Below, in pieces: positions 53,752 to 61,892 of a stretch of 64,000 nucleotides of DNA (its first letter is position 1; the number at the start of each line of letters is the position of its first letter). The stretch covers positions 5,580,001 through 5,644,000 of the forward strand of contig NZ_CP108364.1 in assembly GCF_035946055.1 (NCBI RefSeq), read 5' to 3'. The stretch is from Streptomyces sp. NBC_01341 (GTDB lineage: Bacteria; Actinomycetota; Actinomycetes; Streptomycetales; Streptomycetaceae). Under the pieces are notes generated by a model. The model made no database searches and had not been told where the DNA came from. It saw only the letters and a program-made list of their open reading frames with translations. A program made the translations under genes and the position numbers.

Positions 53752-56646
53752 GTGCACGTGGTGCGGCAGACGTCCGACGAGACCACCGACCGGCTGATGC
53801 GGTGCGCCGCCGTGTTCGTGCCGGACGCGCTCCCGAGGGACGGCCGGATCGCGTTCTGGGACCCCGAGGGTGCGGTCGGTCCGATGAGCCACTTCGGGTA
53901 CCCGGGCCCGGGCGGCACCCCGTACACCGTCACCGACATCACGGTCGTCGTCCCCGACGGCGACGGCGGCGCCCGCACCCGGACGGTGCCCGCCGTGGAA
54001 CTCCCCGTCGCGGACGCGGTCCCGCTGCTCGCCCGGGCCCGGCACCGGGCCGTGGCCCACCCCGCGACCCGTGCCTGGGGGGCCGCGGCGCTGCACGCCC
54101 TCACCCTTGTCGCGCGCGGCAGACTCCTGCCGGGCCTGACCGCGGAGGACCACGACGCGTGGCGGGCCGGACCGCGCGATGCCGAGGACGTCGCCCATCT
54201 GAGAGCCGTCGCCGCCTCGATGCCGCCCGAGGGACACGCCGTCCCGACAGGGAGCGCACCCCTGCGCGTCCCCGAACCCCGCGCACTGCTCGGTGCGTTC
54301 CTCGACGCCGTCGCCGACACCCTGCCCCGGACACCGGCCGCCGCCCACGCCATGGGCGCGCCCTTCGCCGCCCACGAAGCGCAGCACCTGCCGGACGCCC
54401 GCGCATGGGCCGTCGACGTGGCCGCCGGGCTCGACGCCGGGGTGCGGATCTCGCTCCGCCTCGACCTGTCGTCGTACGACGCCTTCGACCGCGCCGACGA
54501 GGCCCCGGAGACGGCGGCGGAGGGCGGCGGCACCCCACGGCATGCCGCCGCGGCCATCACCCAGGTGCACAGCCTGGCCGATCCGACCTACGTCACCGAC
54601 GCCGCCGCGCTGTGGAGCGGTGCGGCCGGCGAACCGTTCGGGCCGAGGGCGAGGATCGACGCCGTGCTCGCGCTGCGCCGCGCCGCACGTGTCTGGCCGC
54701 CACTGGAGCGGCTGCTCGACCAGCCCGTGCCCGACGTGCTCGCCGTCACCGAGGACGAACTCTACGAGCTGATCGGTGCCGCCGGAGCGCGCCTCGCGGA
54801 CGCGGGGGTCGCGCTCCACTGGCCCCGGGAGCTCGCCCGCTCGCTCACCGCTGCGGCCGTGGTCCGGCCCGCGCCGGGTTCCGCCACCGACGGCACCTCC
54901 TTCTTCGACGCCGAACAGCTCTTCGCCTTCGACTGGCAGCTGTCCCTGGGCGACGACCCCCTCACCGAGGCGGAGATGGACACCCTGGCCGAGGCGCACC
55001 GGCCCGTGGTGCGGCTGCGCGACCAGTGGGTCGTCGTGGACCCCGCGCTCGTCCGCAAGGCGCGCAAGCGGGAGCTCGGACTCCTCGACCCCGTCGACGC
55101 GCTCGCCGTGGCCCTGACCGGCAGCGCGGAGGTCGACGGCGAGCAGGTCGAGGCGGTGCCGGCCGGGGCGCTCGCCGCCCTGCGCGAACGCATCCTCGAC
55201 GAGGACGCCACCCTTCCGGCTCCGCCCGGTCTCGACGCCACCCTCCGCGACTACCAGCTGCGCGGGCTCGCCTGGCTGGACCGGATGACGTCCCTCGGCC
55301 TCGGCGGCTGCCTCGCCGACGACATGGGCCTGGGCAAGACGATCACGGTCATCGCGCTCCACCTGCACCGGGCGCACGCCGCCCCCACGCTGGTGGTCTG
55401 TCCGGCCTCCCTCCTCGGCAACTGGCACCGCGAGATCACCCGCTTCGCGCCCGGCGTGCCCGTCCGCCGTTTCCACGGCGCCGACCGCACGCTCGCCGGC
55501 CCCGACGGCGGCTTCGTGCTGACGACCTACGGCACGATGCGATCGAGCGCCGAGCAGCTCGCCGGCCACACCTGGGGACTCGTCGTCGCCGACGAGGCGC
55601 AGCACGTCAAGAACCCGCACTCCTCCACGGCCAGAGCACTGCGCACCATCCCCGCCCCGGCCCGCGTCGCCCTGACGGGCACCCCCGTCGAGAACAACCT
55701 CTCCGAGCTCTGGGCCCTGCTCGACTGGACCACGCCCGGTCTGCTCGGCCCGCTCAAGGCCTTCCGCTCACGGCACGCCCGGATCGTGGAGAACACCGGC
55801 ACGGCCGCCGGCCTGGGCAACGAGGAAGCGGTCGAGCGGCTCTCCCGGCTGGTCCGTCCCTTCCTGCTGCGCCGCAAGAAGTCCGACCCCGGTATCGCAC
55901 CCGAGCTGCCGCCCAAGACCGAGACCGACCACCCCGTCTTCCTCACCCGGGAACAGGCCACGCTGTACGAGGCGGCGGTCCGCGAGACGATGGCGTTCAT
56001 CGAGCAGTCGGAGGGCATCGCCAGGCGCGGGCTGATCATGAAACTGCTGGGATCGCTCAAGCAGATCTGCAACCACCCCGCGCAGTACCTGAAGGAGGAG
56101 CCGACCCGGCTCGCCGGGCGCTCGGGCAAACTCGCCCTGCTCGACGAGCTGCTCGACACGATTCTTTCCGAGGACGGCTCCGTCCTCGTCTTCACCCAGT
56201 ACGTGTCGATGGCGCGGCTCCTCGCCGCCCACCTCGCCTCCCGCGCGATCCCCTCCCAGTTGCTGCACGGCGGTACACCGGTGCCCGAACGGGAGCTGAT
56301 GGTGGACCGCTTCCAGTCCGCCGAGGTCCCCGTCTTCCTGCTCTCCCTCAAGGCGGCCGGCACCGGACTGAACCTCACCAGGGCCGCCCACGTCATCCAC
56401 TACGACCGGTGGTGGAACCCGGCGGTCGAGGAGCAGGCCACCGACCGTGCGTACCGCATCGGGCAGACCCAGCCCGTGCAGGTGCACCGGCTGATCGCCG
56501 AAGGCACGGTAGAGGACCGGATCGGCGAGCTCCTGGAGTCCAAGCGGGCCCTCGCCGACGCCGTGCTCGGCTCGGGCGAGGCGGCGCTGACCGAGCTCAG
56601 CGACCGCGACCTGGCCGACCTCGTGTCGCTGAGGCGGACGCCGTGA
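53752..56646 (+). CDS. SNF2-family helicase
   Basis: About 964 residues. A long N-terminal region of about 480 residues has no recognised domain. The SNF2 ATPase has DDMGLGKTITVIALHL, CPASLLGNWHREI in part, VADEAQHVKNPHS, LTGTPVENNLSELWALLDW, FTQYVSMARLL, LSLKAAGTGLNLT, HYDRWWNPAVEEQATDRAYR and GQTQPVQVHRLIAEGTVED in part. It probably moves on DNA or displaces proteins, as bacterial SNF2 enzymes do. Its stop overlaps the next gene, a SWIM protein, by GTGA. The start among three clustered GTGs is uncertain; 53752 leaves five bases after GGAGG. Confidence 0.93.
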   Translation: MHVVRQTSDETTDRLMRCAAVFVPDALPRDGRIAFWDPEGAVGPMSHFGYPGPGGTPYTVTDITVVVPDGDGGARTRTVPAVELPVADAVPLLARARHRAVAHPATRAWGAAALHALTLVARGRLLPGLTAEDHDAWRAGPRDAEDVAHLRAVAASMPPEGHAVPTGSAPLRVPEPRALLGAFLDAVADTLPRTPAAAHAMGAPFAAHEAQHLPDARAWAVDVAAGLDAGVRISLRLDLSSYDAFDRADEAPETAAEGGGTPRHAAAAITQVHSLADPTYVTDAAALWSGAAGEPFGPRARIDAVLALRRAARVWPPLERLLDQPVPDVLAVTEDELYELIGAAGARLADAGVALHWPRELARSLTAAAVVRPAPGSATDGTSFFDAEQLFAFDWQLSLGDDPLTEAEMDTLAEAHRPVVRLRDQWVVVDPALVRKARKRELGLLDPVDALAVALTGSAEVDGEQVEAVPAGALAALRERILDEDATLPAPPGLDATLRDYQLRGLAWLDRMTSLGLGGCLADDMGLGKTITVIALHLHRAHAAPTLVVCPASLLGNWHREITRFAPGVPVRRFHGADRTLAGPDGGFVLTTYGTMRSSAEQLAGHTWGLVVADEAQHVKNPHSSTARALRTIPAPARVALTGTPVENNLSELWALLDWTTPGLLGPLKAFRSRHARIVENTGTAAGLGNEEAVERLSRLVRPFLLRRKKSDPGIAPELPPKTETDHPVFLTREQATLYEAAVRETMAFIEQSEGIARRGLIMKLLGSLKQICNHPAQYLKEEPTRLAGRSGKLALLDELLDTILSEDGSVLVFTQYVSMARLLAAHLASRAIPSQLLHGGTPVPERELMVDRFQSAEVPVFLLSLKAAGTGLNLTRAAHVIHYDRWWNPAVEEQATDRAYRIGQTQPVQVHRLIAEGTVEDRIGELLESKRALADAVLGSGEAALTELSDRDLADLVSLRRTP

Positions 56647-57920
56647 GCCCCGGCGCCGGTCCGGCGGCGCGGCCGGGCCCGGACGACCTGCGGCGCACCT
56701 TCGAGGCGGTGCCCGCCCGTGCCGCGGCCGCAGACGGGCCCTTCGCGGACAGCTGGTGGGGCCGGGCCTGGGTCGACGCACTGGAGTCCCTGTCGATGGA
56801 CGGGGCGCGGCTCGCCCGCGGCCGTACGTACGCCGACGGCGGTCACGTCGCCGCGGTCACCGTCACCCCGGGCAGGGTCATCGCCTACGTCCACGGCAGC
56901 CGCCCCCGCCCCTACCGTGCCGAGCTCCACCTGCGTACGTTCTCGGCGGCCGACTGGGACACGTTCCTCGACGCGGTCGCGGCCAGGCCCGGGCACCTGT
57001 CCGCACTGCTCGACAAGGAGATGCCGCACTCCCTGGTGGACACGGCCGACGGGATCGGCATCCGGCTGCTGCCCACCGCCGGTGACCTGGACCCGGACTG
57101 CTCGTGCCCGGACCGGGGCCGGCCCTGCAAACACGTGGCGGCGCTCTGCTACCAGACGGCACGGCTGCTGGACAGCGATCCGTTCGTCCTGCTGCTGATG
57201 CGCGGCCGAGGCGAGCGCGAACTCCTCGACGAGCTCGGCCGCCGCAACGCCGAGCATTCCGCCCGCGAGCGTCCCGAAGCCGCCACGATGCCCTCCGTCC
57301 CCGCCGGCGAGGCCCTGGCCGAGCGCTTCCTGCCGCCGCTTCCCGCGCCGCTGCCCGTCCCGCCGCACCCCGGGGAGCCGCCGGGCTACCCGGAGCTGCC
57401 CGGTGCCCGCGACCCGCTCGGCCTCGAACACCTCGCCTCCGACGCCGCCGCCCGTGCCCACGCACTCCTGACCACCGGGGAGGACCCGCTCGCCGGCTTC
57501 GACACCTGGCAGGACGCCGTGCGGATCGCCGCGTCCAGGCCCACCGCCGGGCTCACCGCCACGACCAGGGCGCTGTATCGCGAGCTCGCCTTCGCCACCG
57601 GCCGCAGCACCACCGATCTGGCCCGGGCGGTCGCCGCCTGGCGGCAGGGCGGCGCCGAGGGGCTCGCCATGCTGGAAACCCCATGGGACCCGCCGGCCGG
57701 CCCGTTCGACCGGGCCAGACCGGCCCTCGCCGCGGCCGACTTCCCGCGCTTCCAGCCCTGGCGCAACCACCTGACCAACGCGGCGGGCACGCTCCAGCTC
57801 CGCTTCGCCCACGACGGCAGGTGGTACGGCTACGAGTCCGACCCCGGAGAGGACGACTGGTGGCCCCGGGGAGCACCGGACCCCGACCCGGTCGCGACTC
57901 TCACGGCGCTACGGCACTGA
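56643..57920 (+). CDS. SWIM zinc-finger protein
   Basis: About 425 residues. The SWIM motif is CSCPDRGRPCKHVAALCY near residue 155, with the CXC...CXH zinc pattern. Around it: FADSWWGRAWVDALE at the start and RAELHLRTFSAADW. SWIM domains bind DNA or protein, and this gene is coupled to the SNF2 helicase by GTGA overlap, a pairing conserved in actinobacteria. The C-terminal half is Ala/Pro/Arg-rich with no domain seen. The two likely form a DNA-remodelling unit; the process is unknown. Confidence 0.9.
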   Translation: MSPGAGPAARPGPDDLRRTFEAVPARAAAADGPFADSWWGRAWVDALESLSMDGARLARGRTYADGGHVAAVTVTPGRVIAYVHGSRPRPYRAELHLRTFSAADWDTFLDAVAARPGHLSALLDKEMPHSLVDTADGIGIRLLPTAGDLDPDCSCPDRGRPCKHVAALCYQTARLLDSDPFVLLLMRGRGERELLDELGRRNAEHSARERPEAATMPSVPAGEALAERFLPPLPAPLPVPPHPGEPPGYPELPGARDPLGLEHLASDAAARAHALLTTGEDPLAGFDTWQDAVRIAASRPTAGLTATTRALYRELAFATGRSTTDLARAVAAWRQGGAEGLAMLETPWDPPAGPFDRARPALAAADFPRFQPWRNHLTNAAGTLQLRFAHDGRWYGYESDPGEDDWWPRGAPDPDPVATLTALRH

Positions 57921-57982
57921 CCCGCGGTCCGGCGGCCGCGTCCGCGGCGCGATCAGCGGTTCTCCGGTGGCGGCTCCGGGCG

Positions 57983-58612
57983 TCAGCCGCCGGCCGTACC
58001 GCCCGGCAGGGACACTCCGCGGCGGGCGAAGAAGCGCTCGAAGACCGGCAGCGTCAGGGTCGCGTCACGCGTCCCCGCCGTCGTCCCCGACGGGTTGTGG
58101 AAGTGCACGCCGTCCCCGTCCGCCGCACGGGCGGTGACCAGCACGAGGTGGCCGCCACGCCCGGGGGCCGGTGTCCCCGGATGCCTGATGCCGTAGTGCA
58201 CCGACGCCATGACGCTCCGCCCCTCGTCCAGCAGTCCGAGCAGTGCGGCGGGGGACAGTTCGCGGTGGACGACCGCGTCGAGGCCGTGCACTTCGGACGC
58301 GTACCGGGCGAAGGGCGCGTAGACCAGCCCCTTGATCACGCCGTCGGTGTCCTCGGTGTAGGCGTCGTACTTCACCGCCCCGTCCCGCAGCGTGAACAGG
58401 TCCGGAGAGTCCGGGCCCAGCGCCATGCGCAGACACGTCATGCCGCACAGGTGCCCGGACCAGCGTGCGTATTCGGCGGGCGACGAGGCGCCCGATTCCG
58501 CCCACCGGGGGTCCTCCGCCGGGTCGAGGCCGCCCTCCACGATCGAGCCCACCAGATCCGGCGAGGCGAACTGCGTGAGGACGGGGACGTGGCAGGCCCG
58601 GCAGATCGTCAC
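57983..58612 (-). CDS. C39-like cysteine peptidase domain protein
   Basis: About 209 residues. LCGMTCLRMAL has the nucleophile-type Cys, GRGGHLVLVT the His and FHNPSG the third residue of a papain-like C39 peptidase fold. No signal peptide, ABC domain or transporter partner, so it is not a bacteriocin-processing exporter. It overlaps the aminotransferase stop by ATGA (58609-58612), so the two are translationally coupled. A Cys-rich start MTICRACHVP is unusual. Function unknown; peptidase, amidase or a regulator of the aminotransferase are possible. Confidence 0.72.
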   Translation of the reverse strand: MTICRACHVPVLTQFASPDLVGSIVEGGLDPAEDPRWAESGASSPAEYARWSGHLCGMTCLRMALGPDSPDLFTLRDGAVKYDAYTEDTDGVIKGLVYAPFARYASEVHGLDAVVHRELSPAALLGLLDEGRSVMASVHYGIRHPGTPAPGRGGHLVLVTARAADGDGVHFHNPSGTTAGTRDATLTLPVFERFFARRGVSLPGGTAGG

Positions 58613-59820
58613 TGGCGGTATCCGTTCAGGAAGCGGCCGATGCGGCTGATCGCCGCGTCCAGGTCGTCGGCGTGCGGCAGGGTGAGGATGCGGAAGTGGT
58701 CCGGGCGGGGCCAGTTGAAGCCGGTGCCCTGCACCACCTGGATCTTCTCACGCAGTAGCAGATCGAGGACGAAGCGTTCGTCGTCGACGATGGGGTGCAC
58801 CTTCGGGTCGATGCGTGGGAACGCGTACAGGGCGCCCTTCGGCTTCACGCACGACACCCCGGGGATCTCGTTGAGACGCTCCCACGCCCGGTTGCGCTGT
58901 TCGTGGAGCCTGCCGCCCGGGGCCACGAGCTCCCGGATGGACTGCCGGCCGCCGAGCGCGGCCTGGATCGCGTACTGCGCCGGGGCGTTGGGGCACAGCC
59001 GCATGGAGGCGAGCGTGGTCAGACCCTCCAGATAGCTCCGGGCGTGCTGCCGCGGGCCGGACACGACCATCCAGCCCGAGCGGAACCCGGCGACGCGGTA
59101 CGTCTTGGACAGCCCGCTGAAGGTGAGGCAGAGCAGGTCCGGCGCCAGGACGGCAACGCTGTGGTGCTCGGCGTCGTCGTAGAGGATCTGGTCGTAGATC
59201 TCGTCGGCGAAGACCATCAGGCCGTGCCTGCGGGCCAGGTCGAGCATCCCGTCGAGGACCTCGCGGGAGTAGACGGCGCCCGTCGGGTTGTTCGGGTTGA
59301 TGATCACCAGGGCCCTGGTGCGGTCGGTGATCTTCGCGGCCATGTCGGCGAGGTCGGGGTTCCAGTCCGCCCCCTCGTCGCAGGTGTAGTGGACGGCCCT
59401 GCCGCCCGCCAGCGTGGTGACCGCGGTCCAGAGCGGGTAGTCGGGGCTGGGGATCAGGATCTCGTCGCCGTCCTCCAGGAGCGCCTGCACCGCCATGGAG
59501 ATCAGCTCGGACACACCGTTGCCGAGGAAGATGTCGTCCACGTCGACGTCGGCGAGCCCCATCGCCTGGTAGCGCTGGGCCACGGCGCGGCGCGCGGACA
59601 GGATGCCGCGTGAATCGGTGTAGCCGTGCGCCTGGGGGAGCATCCGGATCATGTCCTGGACGATTTCCTCCGGTGCCTCGAAGCCGAAGAGCGCCGGATT
59701 GCCCGTGTTGAGCCGCAGGACGCTGTGGCCCGCTTCCTCGAGGGCGTTGGCCTGTTCGATGACCGGACCCCGGATCTCGTAACAGACCTCGTCGAGCTTG
59801 CTGGACTGCCGGAACTCCAT
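58609..59820 (-). CDS. AlaA-type PLP-dependent aminotransferase
   Basis: About 403 residues, class I/II fold type I. Marks: EIRGPVIEQANALEEAGHSV in part, the Tyr of TDSRGI near residue 70, INPNNPTGAVYSREVL in part, FADEIYDQILYDD, and the PLP Lys in LTFSGLSKTYRVAGFRSGW in part. The first residues and MEFRQSSKLDEVCYEI in part match AlaA/YfbQ, which transaminates alanine and glutamate. GGGAGG six bases before ATG 59820 sets the start. It is divergent from the HxlR regulator gene over a shared operator region and translationally coupled to the C39-like gene. Confidence 0.9.
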   Translation of the reverse strand: MEFRQSSKLDEVCYEIRGPVIEQANALEEAGHSVLRLNTGNPALFGFEAPEEIVQDMIRMLPQAHGYTDSRGILSARRAVAQRYQAMGLADVDVDDIFLGNGVSELISMAVQALLEDGDEILIPSPDYPLWTAVTTLAGGRAVHYTCDEGADWNPDLADMAAKITDRTRALVIINPNNPTGAVYSREVLDGMLDLARRHGLMVFADEIYDQILYDDAEHHSVAVLAPDLLCLTFSGLSKTYRVAGFRSGWMVVSGPRQHARSYLEGLTTLASMRLCPNAPAQYAIQAALGGRQSIRELVAPGGRLHEQRNRAWERLNEIPGVSCVKPKGALYAFPRIDPKVHPIVDDERFVLDLLLREKIQVVQGTGFNWPRPDHFRILTLPHADDLDAAISRIGRFLNGYRQ

Positions 59821-59850
59821 GCGGTGCCTCCCCAACCCTGGATTGCGATA

Positions 59851-59886
59851 CTTGGTTTTACCAAGCTCGGGCTTGGAAAGTCCAAC
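59851..59886. promoter_or_regulatory. twin palindromic operators between alaA-like and hxlR-like genes
   Basis: Two copies of CTTGG-N5-CCAA(G/C): 59851-59865 (spacer TTTTA) and 59872-59886 (spacer AAAGT), 21 bp apart, i.e. two helical turns. The second overlaps the -35 of the regulator promoter. This is the arrangement expected for a dimeric HxlR repressor controlling both divergent genes. Confidence 0.65.
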
Positions 59887-59900
59887 AACATGTCTAGACT
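59873..59900 (+). promoter_or_regulatory. promoter of HxlR regulator, likely leaderless transcript
   Basis: TTGGAA (59873-59878), 16-base spacer, TAGACT (59895-59900). The start codon ATG at 59908 sits eight bases after the -10, where transcription should begin, so the mRNA is probably leaderless. Confidence 0.6.
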
Positions 59901-59907
59901 GCGTCTC

Positions 59908-60597
59908 ATGCCTCGTCAGCAACAGCCCGCACGCCCCGCCCGCCGCCGGAGCTACGACCAGTACTGCGCCGCCGCACGGGCCCTCGACTCCGTCGGTGAC
60001 CGGTGGACGCTGCTGATCGTCCGTGAACTGCTGGCGGGTCCACGCCGGTACACCGACCTGCACGCCGATCTGCCCGGAGTGAGCACGGACGTACTGGCCT
60101 CCCGGCTGAGGGACATGGAGCAGGGGGGCCTCGCCGTGCGCCGCAGGCTCCCGCCCCCGGCGGCGGCGGCGGTCTACGAACTGACCGAGCACGGCCGGGG
60201 ACTGCTCCCGGTCCTCACGGCCCTCGCCCGGTGGGGGGCGCCCGCGCTCGCCGAGCGCCGCCCCACCGACGCGGTCAGGGCGCACTGGTTCGCGCTGCCC
60301 CTGCTGCGCGCCCTGGACGGCCTCACGCGTCACGGGGTCGTCGAAGTGAGGCTGGAGGAGGGGGAGTTCCACATCAGTACCGGAGCGGAGACAAGCGCCG
60401 GCCAGGTGTACGGCTACGGCCCCGCCGTGCAGCCGGACGCCTGCCTCGCGCTCACCACCGACGTGGCCCTGGCCATCGGGCGCGGCGACCGCACGCTCGC
60501 CGAAGCGGTGCGGGACGGAGTCGCGCAGGTACTCGGCGACGGCCCCCTCGCCGCCGAACTCCGTGCGGGCCCGACAGCAGCGCGCCTGACGCGCTGA
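59908..60597 (+). CDS. HxlR-family winged-helix regulator
   Basis: About 229 residues. The winged helix-turn-helix is ALDSVGDRWTLLIVRELLAG, shown in part, then YTDLHADLPGVSTDVLASRLRD in part and the wing YELTEHGRG. A C-terminal half of about 110 residues (VVEVRLEEGEFHISTGAETS in part) may bind ligand, seen in longer HxlR members. It probably represses itself and the divergent aminotransferase through the twin palindromes 22-57 bases upstream. No Cys in the DNA-binding half stands out as a redox sensor. The ATG at 59908 is at the predicted transcription start. Confidence 0.88.
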   Translation: MPRQQQPARPARRRSYDQYCAAARALDSVGDRWTLLIVRELLAGPRRYTDLHADLPGVSTDVLASRLRDMEQGGLAVRRRLPPPAAAAVYELTEHGRGLLPVLTALARWGAPALAERRPTDAVRAHWFALPLLRALDGLTRHGVVEVRLEEGEFHISTGAETSAGQVYGYGPAVQPDACLALTTDVALAIGRGDRTLAEAVRDGVAQVLGDGPLAAELRAGPTAARLTR

Positions 60598-60655
60598 GCC
60601 CAACTCGGCGGTAGCGTGTGGGCGTTCATCGGGCGCGGATGCTGAGGAGTCGTTC

Positions 60656-61183
60656 ATGGGATTCGGCGGGACGATCGGTGCGAGGAGCGGCAGCGGTGCG
60701 AAGAAGTGGCGGGCGGGACGCAGAGCCCTGCTCGTCGGTGCGGGTGTCGGTGTGCTCGGACTGCTGCCGGCGGCCGCGGTCGCCACACCGGGCAGCGGGG
60801 TGAGCGCCACGGTCGTCGCCGTCGGCACGTCCCAGGGCAAGCTCAAGGTGAAGACACCGAAGGGCCGCACCGACGTGACCTTCCGGGAGATCACCGTGGC
60901 GCCCGGCGGGTCCACCGGCTGGCACACGCACAGCGGGCAGTTGATCGCCGTCGTCAAGTCCGGGACGCTGACCAGGACCCTCGACGACTGCTCCGTCGAG
61001 GTGACGCCCGCGGGTACGTCCTTCATCGAGCCGTCCGGCACCCGACACCGGCACATCGGACGGAATCTCGGGACGGAGCCCGTCGTGCTGTGGGTGACCT
61101 ACCTCCTCCCCGCGGGCAGCGCACTCTCCGACGACGCGGACGCGGTCGCCTGTCCTGCCGCCCGGGGCGCGTCCGCCGGCTGA
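60656..61183 (+). CDS. secreted cupin-domain protein
   Basis: About 175 residues. An N-terminal signal or membrane anchor (RALLVGAGVGVLGLLPAAAV in part) precedes a single cupin: motif 1 GGSTGWHTHSGQLIAVVKSG, shown in part, and motif 2 GTSFIEPSGTRHRHIGRN in part, with His ligands WHTHSG and HRH. A Cys pair is present (DDCSV, VACPA). It may bind a metal or small molecule outside the cell. GAGGAG before the ATG sets the start. Confidence 0.83.
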   Translation: MGFGGTIGARSGSGAKKWRAGRRALLVGAGVGVLGLLPAAAVATPGSGVSATVVAVGTSQGKLKVKTPKGRTDVTFREITVAPGGSTGWHTHSGQLIAVVKSGTLTRTLDDCSVEVTPAGTSFIEPSGTRHRHIGRNLGTEPVVLWVTYLLPAGSALSDDADAVACPAARGASAG

Positions 61184-61250
61184 GCCGTCACCTGCCGGAG
61201 GGTGCGCGAGATCCCCACGCATCACACGCGCGGGGGGCGATGATGCCTAC

Positions 61251-61892
61251 GTGCGATATGAAGCCATCACCTGGGAAAAGCTGGCCGGCACCCTCGCGGC
61301 CCACGCCGACGGACTCGAACCGGCCGACGGCGGGTCCTGGTTGCGGATCGGGGTCGACGGCGCACCGGCGGCCCGCCCGGAGGAGCCCGCCGGACGCCTG
61401 GCCGAGGCGCTGCGCTCCCTCGGGCGCCCCGTGCTCACCGTCTCCACCGACGGCTTCCTGAGGCCGGCCAGTCTGCGCTACGAGTACGGCAAGGAGGACC
61501 CCGACAGCTACGCCGACGGCTGGTTCGACACCGGCGCGCTGTGGCGGGAGGTGTTCCGGCCGCTGGACGCGGGCGGCAGCGGGCGCGTACTGCCCGACCT
61601 CTGGGACCCCGTCACGGACCGGGCGACCCGCAGCCCGTACGTCGAGCTGCCCGAGGGCGGGGTGCTCGTCCTGCACGGCCCGCTGCTCCTCGGCCAGTGG
61701 TTCCCCTTCGACCTGGGCATCCACCTGAGCCTCACCCCGGGGGCGCTGCGACGGCGCACCGCGGAGGACGAGCGGTGGACTCTGCCCGCCTTCGCGCGGT
61801 ACGACGACGAGGTCGCACCGGCAGCCCGCGCGGACGTGGTCGTACGCGCCGACGACCCCAGGCACCCGGCGTGGACAGGCCTCGGCGGATGA
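61251..61892 (+). CDS. uridine-kinase-like P-loop protein without a canonical Walker A
   Basis: About 213 residues, similar in layout to actinobacterial proteins annotated as uridine kinase: IGVDGAPAARPEEPAG where the Walker A should be, then VLTVSTDGFLRPASLRYEYG, DPDSYADGWFDTGALWREV in part and GGVLVLHGPLLLGQWFPFDL in part. The P-loop lacks GK(S/T), so ATP binding may be altered or lost; this is my reading, not a measurement. It ends one base before the convergent pfkB gene. GTG 61251 start. Confidence 0.7.
   Translation: MRYEAITWEKLAGTLAAHADGLEPADGGSWLRIGVDGAPAARPEEPAGRLAEALRSLGRPVLTVSTDGFLRPASLRYEYGKEDPDSYADGWFDTGALWREVFRPLDAGGSGRVLPDLWDPVTDRATRSPYVELPEGGVLVLHGPLLLGQWFPFDLGIHLSLTPGALRRRTAEDERWTLPAFARYDDEVAPAARADVVVRADDPRHPAWTGLGG

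Noticed and set aside
53802..56642. Long plus-strand frame running through the SNF2 gene into the SWIM gene
   Set aside because: Up to 56642 it is an Arg/Pro-rich shadow of the SNF2 frame; only the part from the GTG at 56643 is real.
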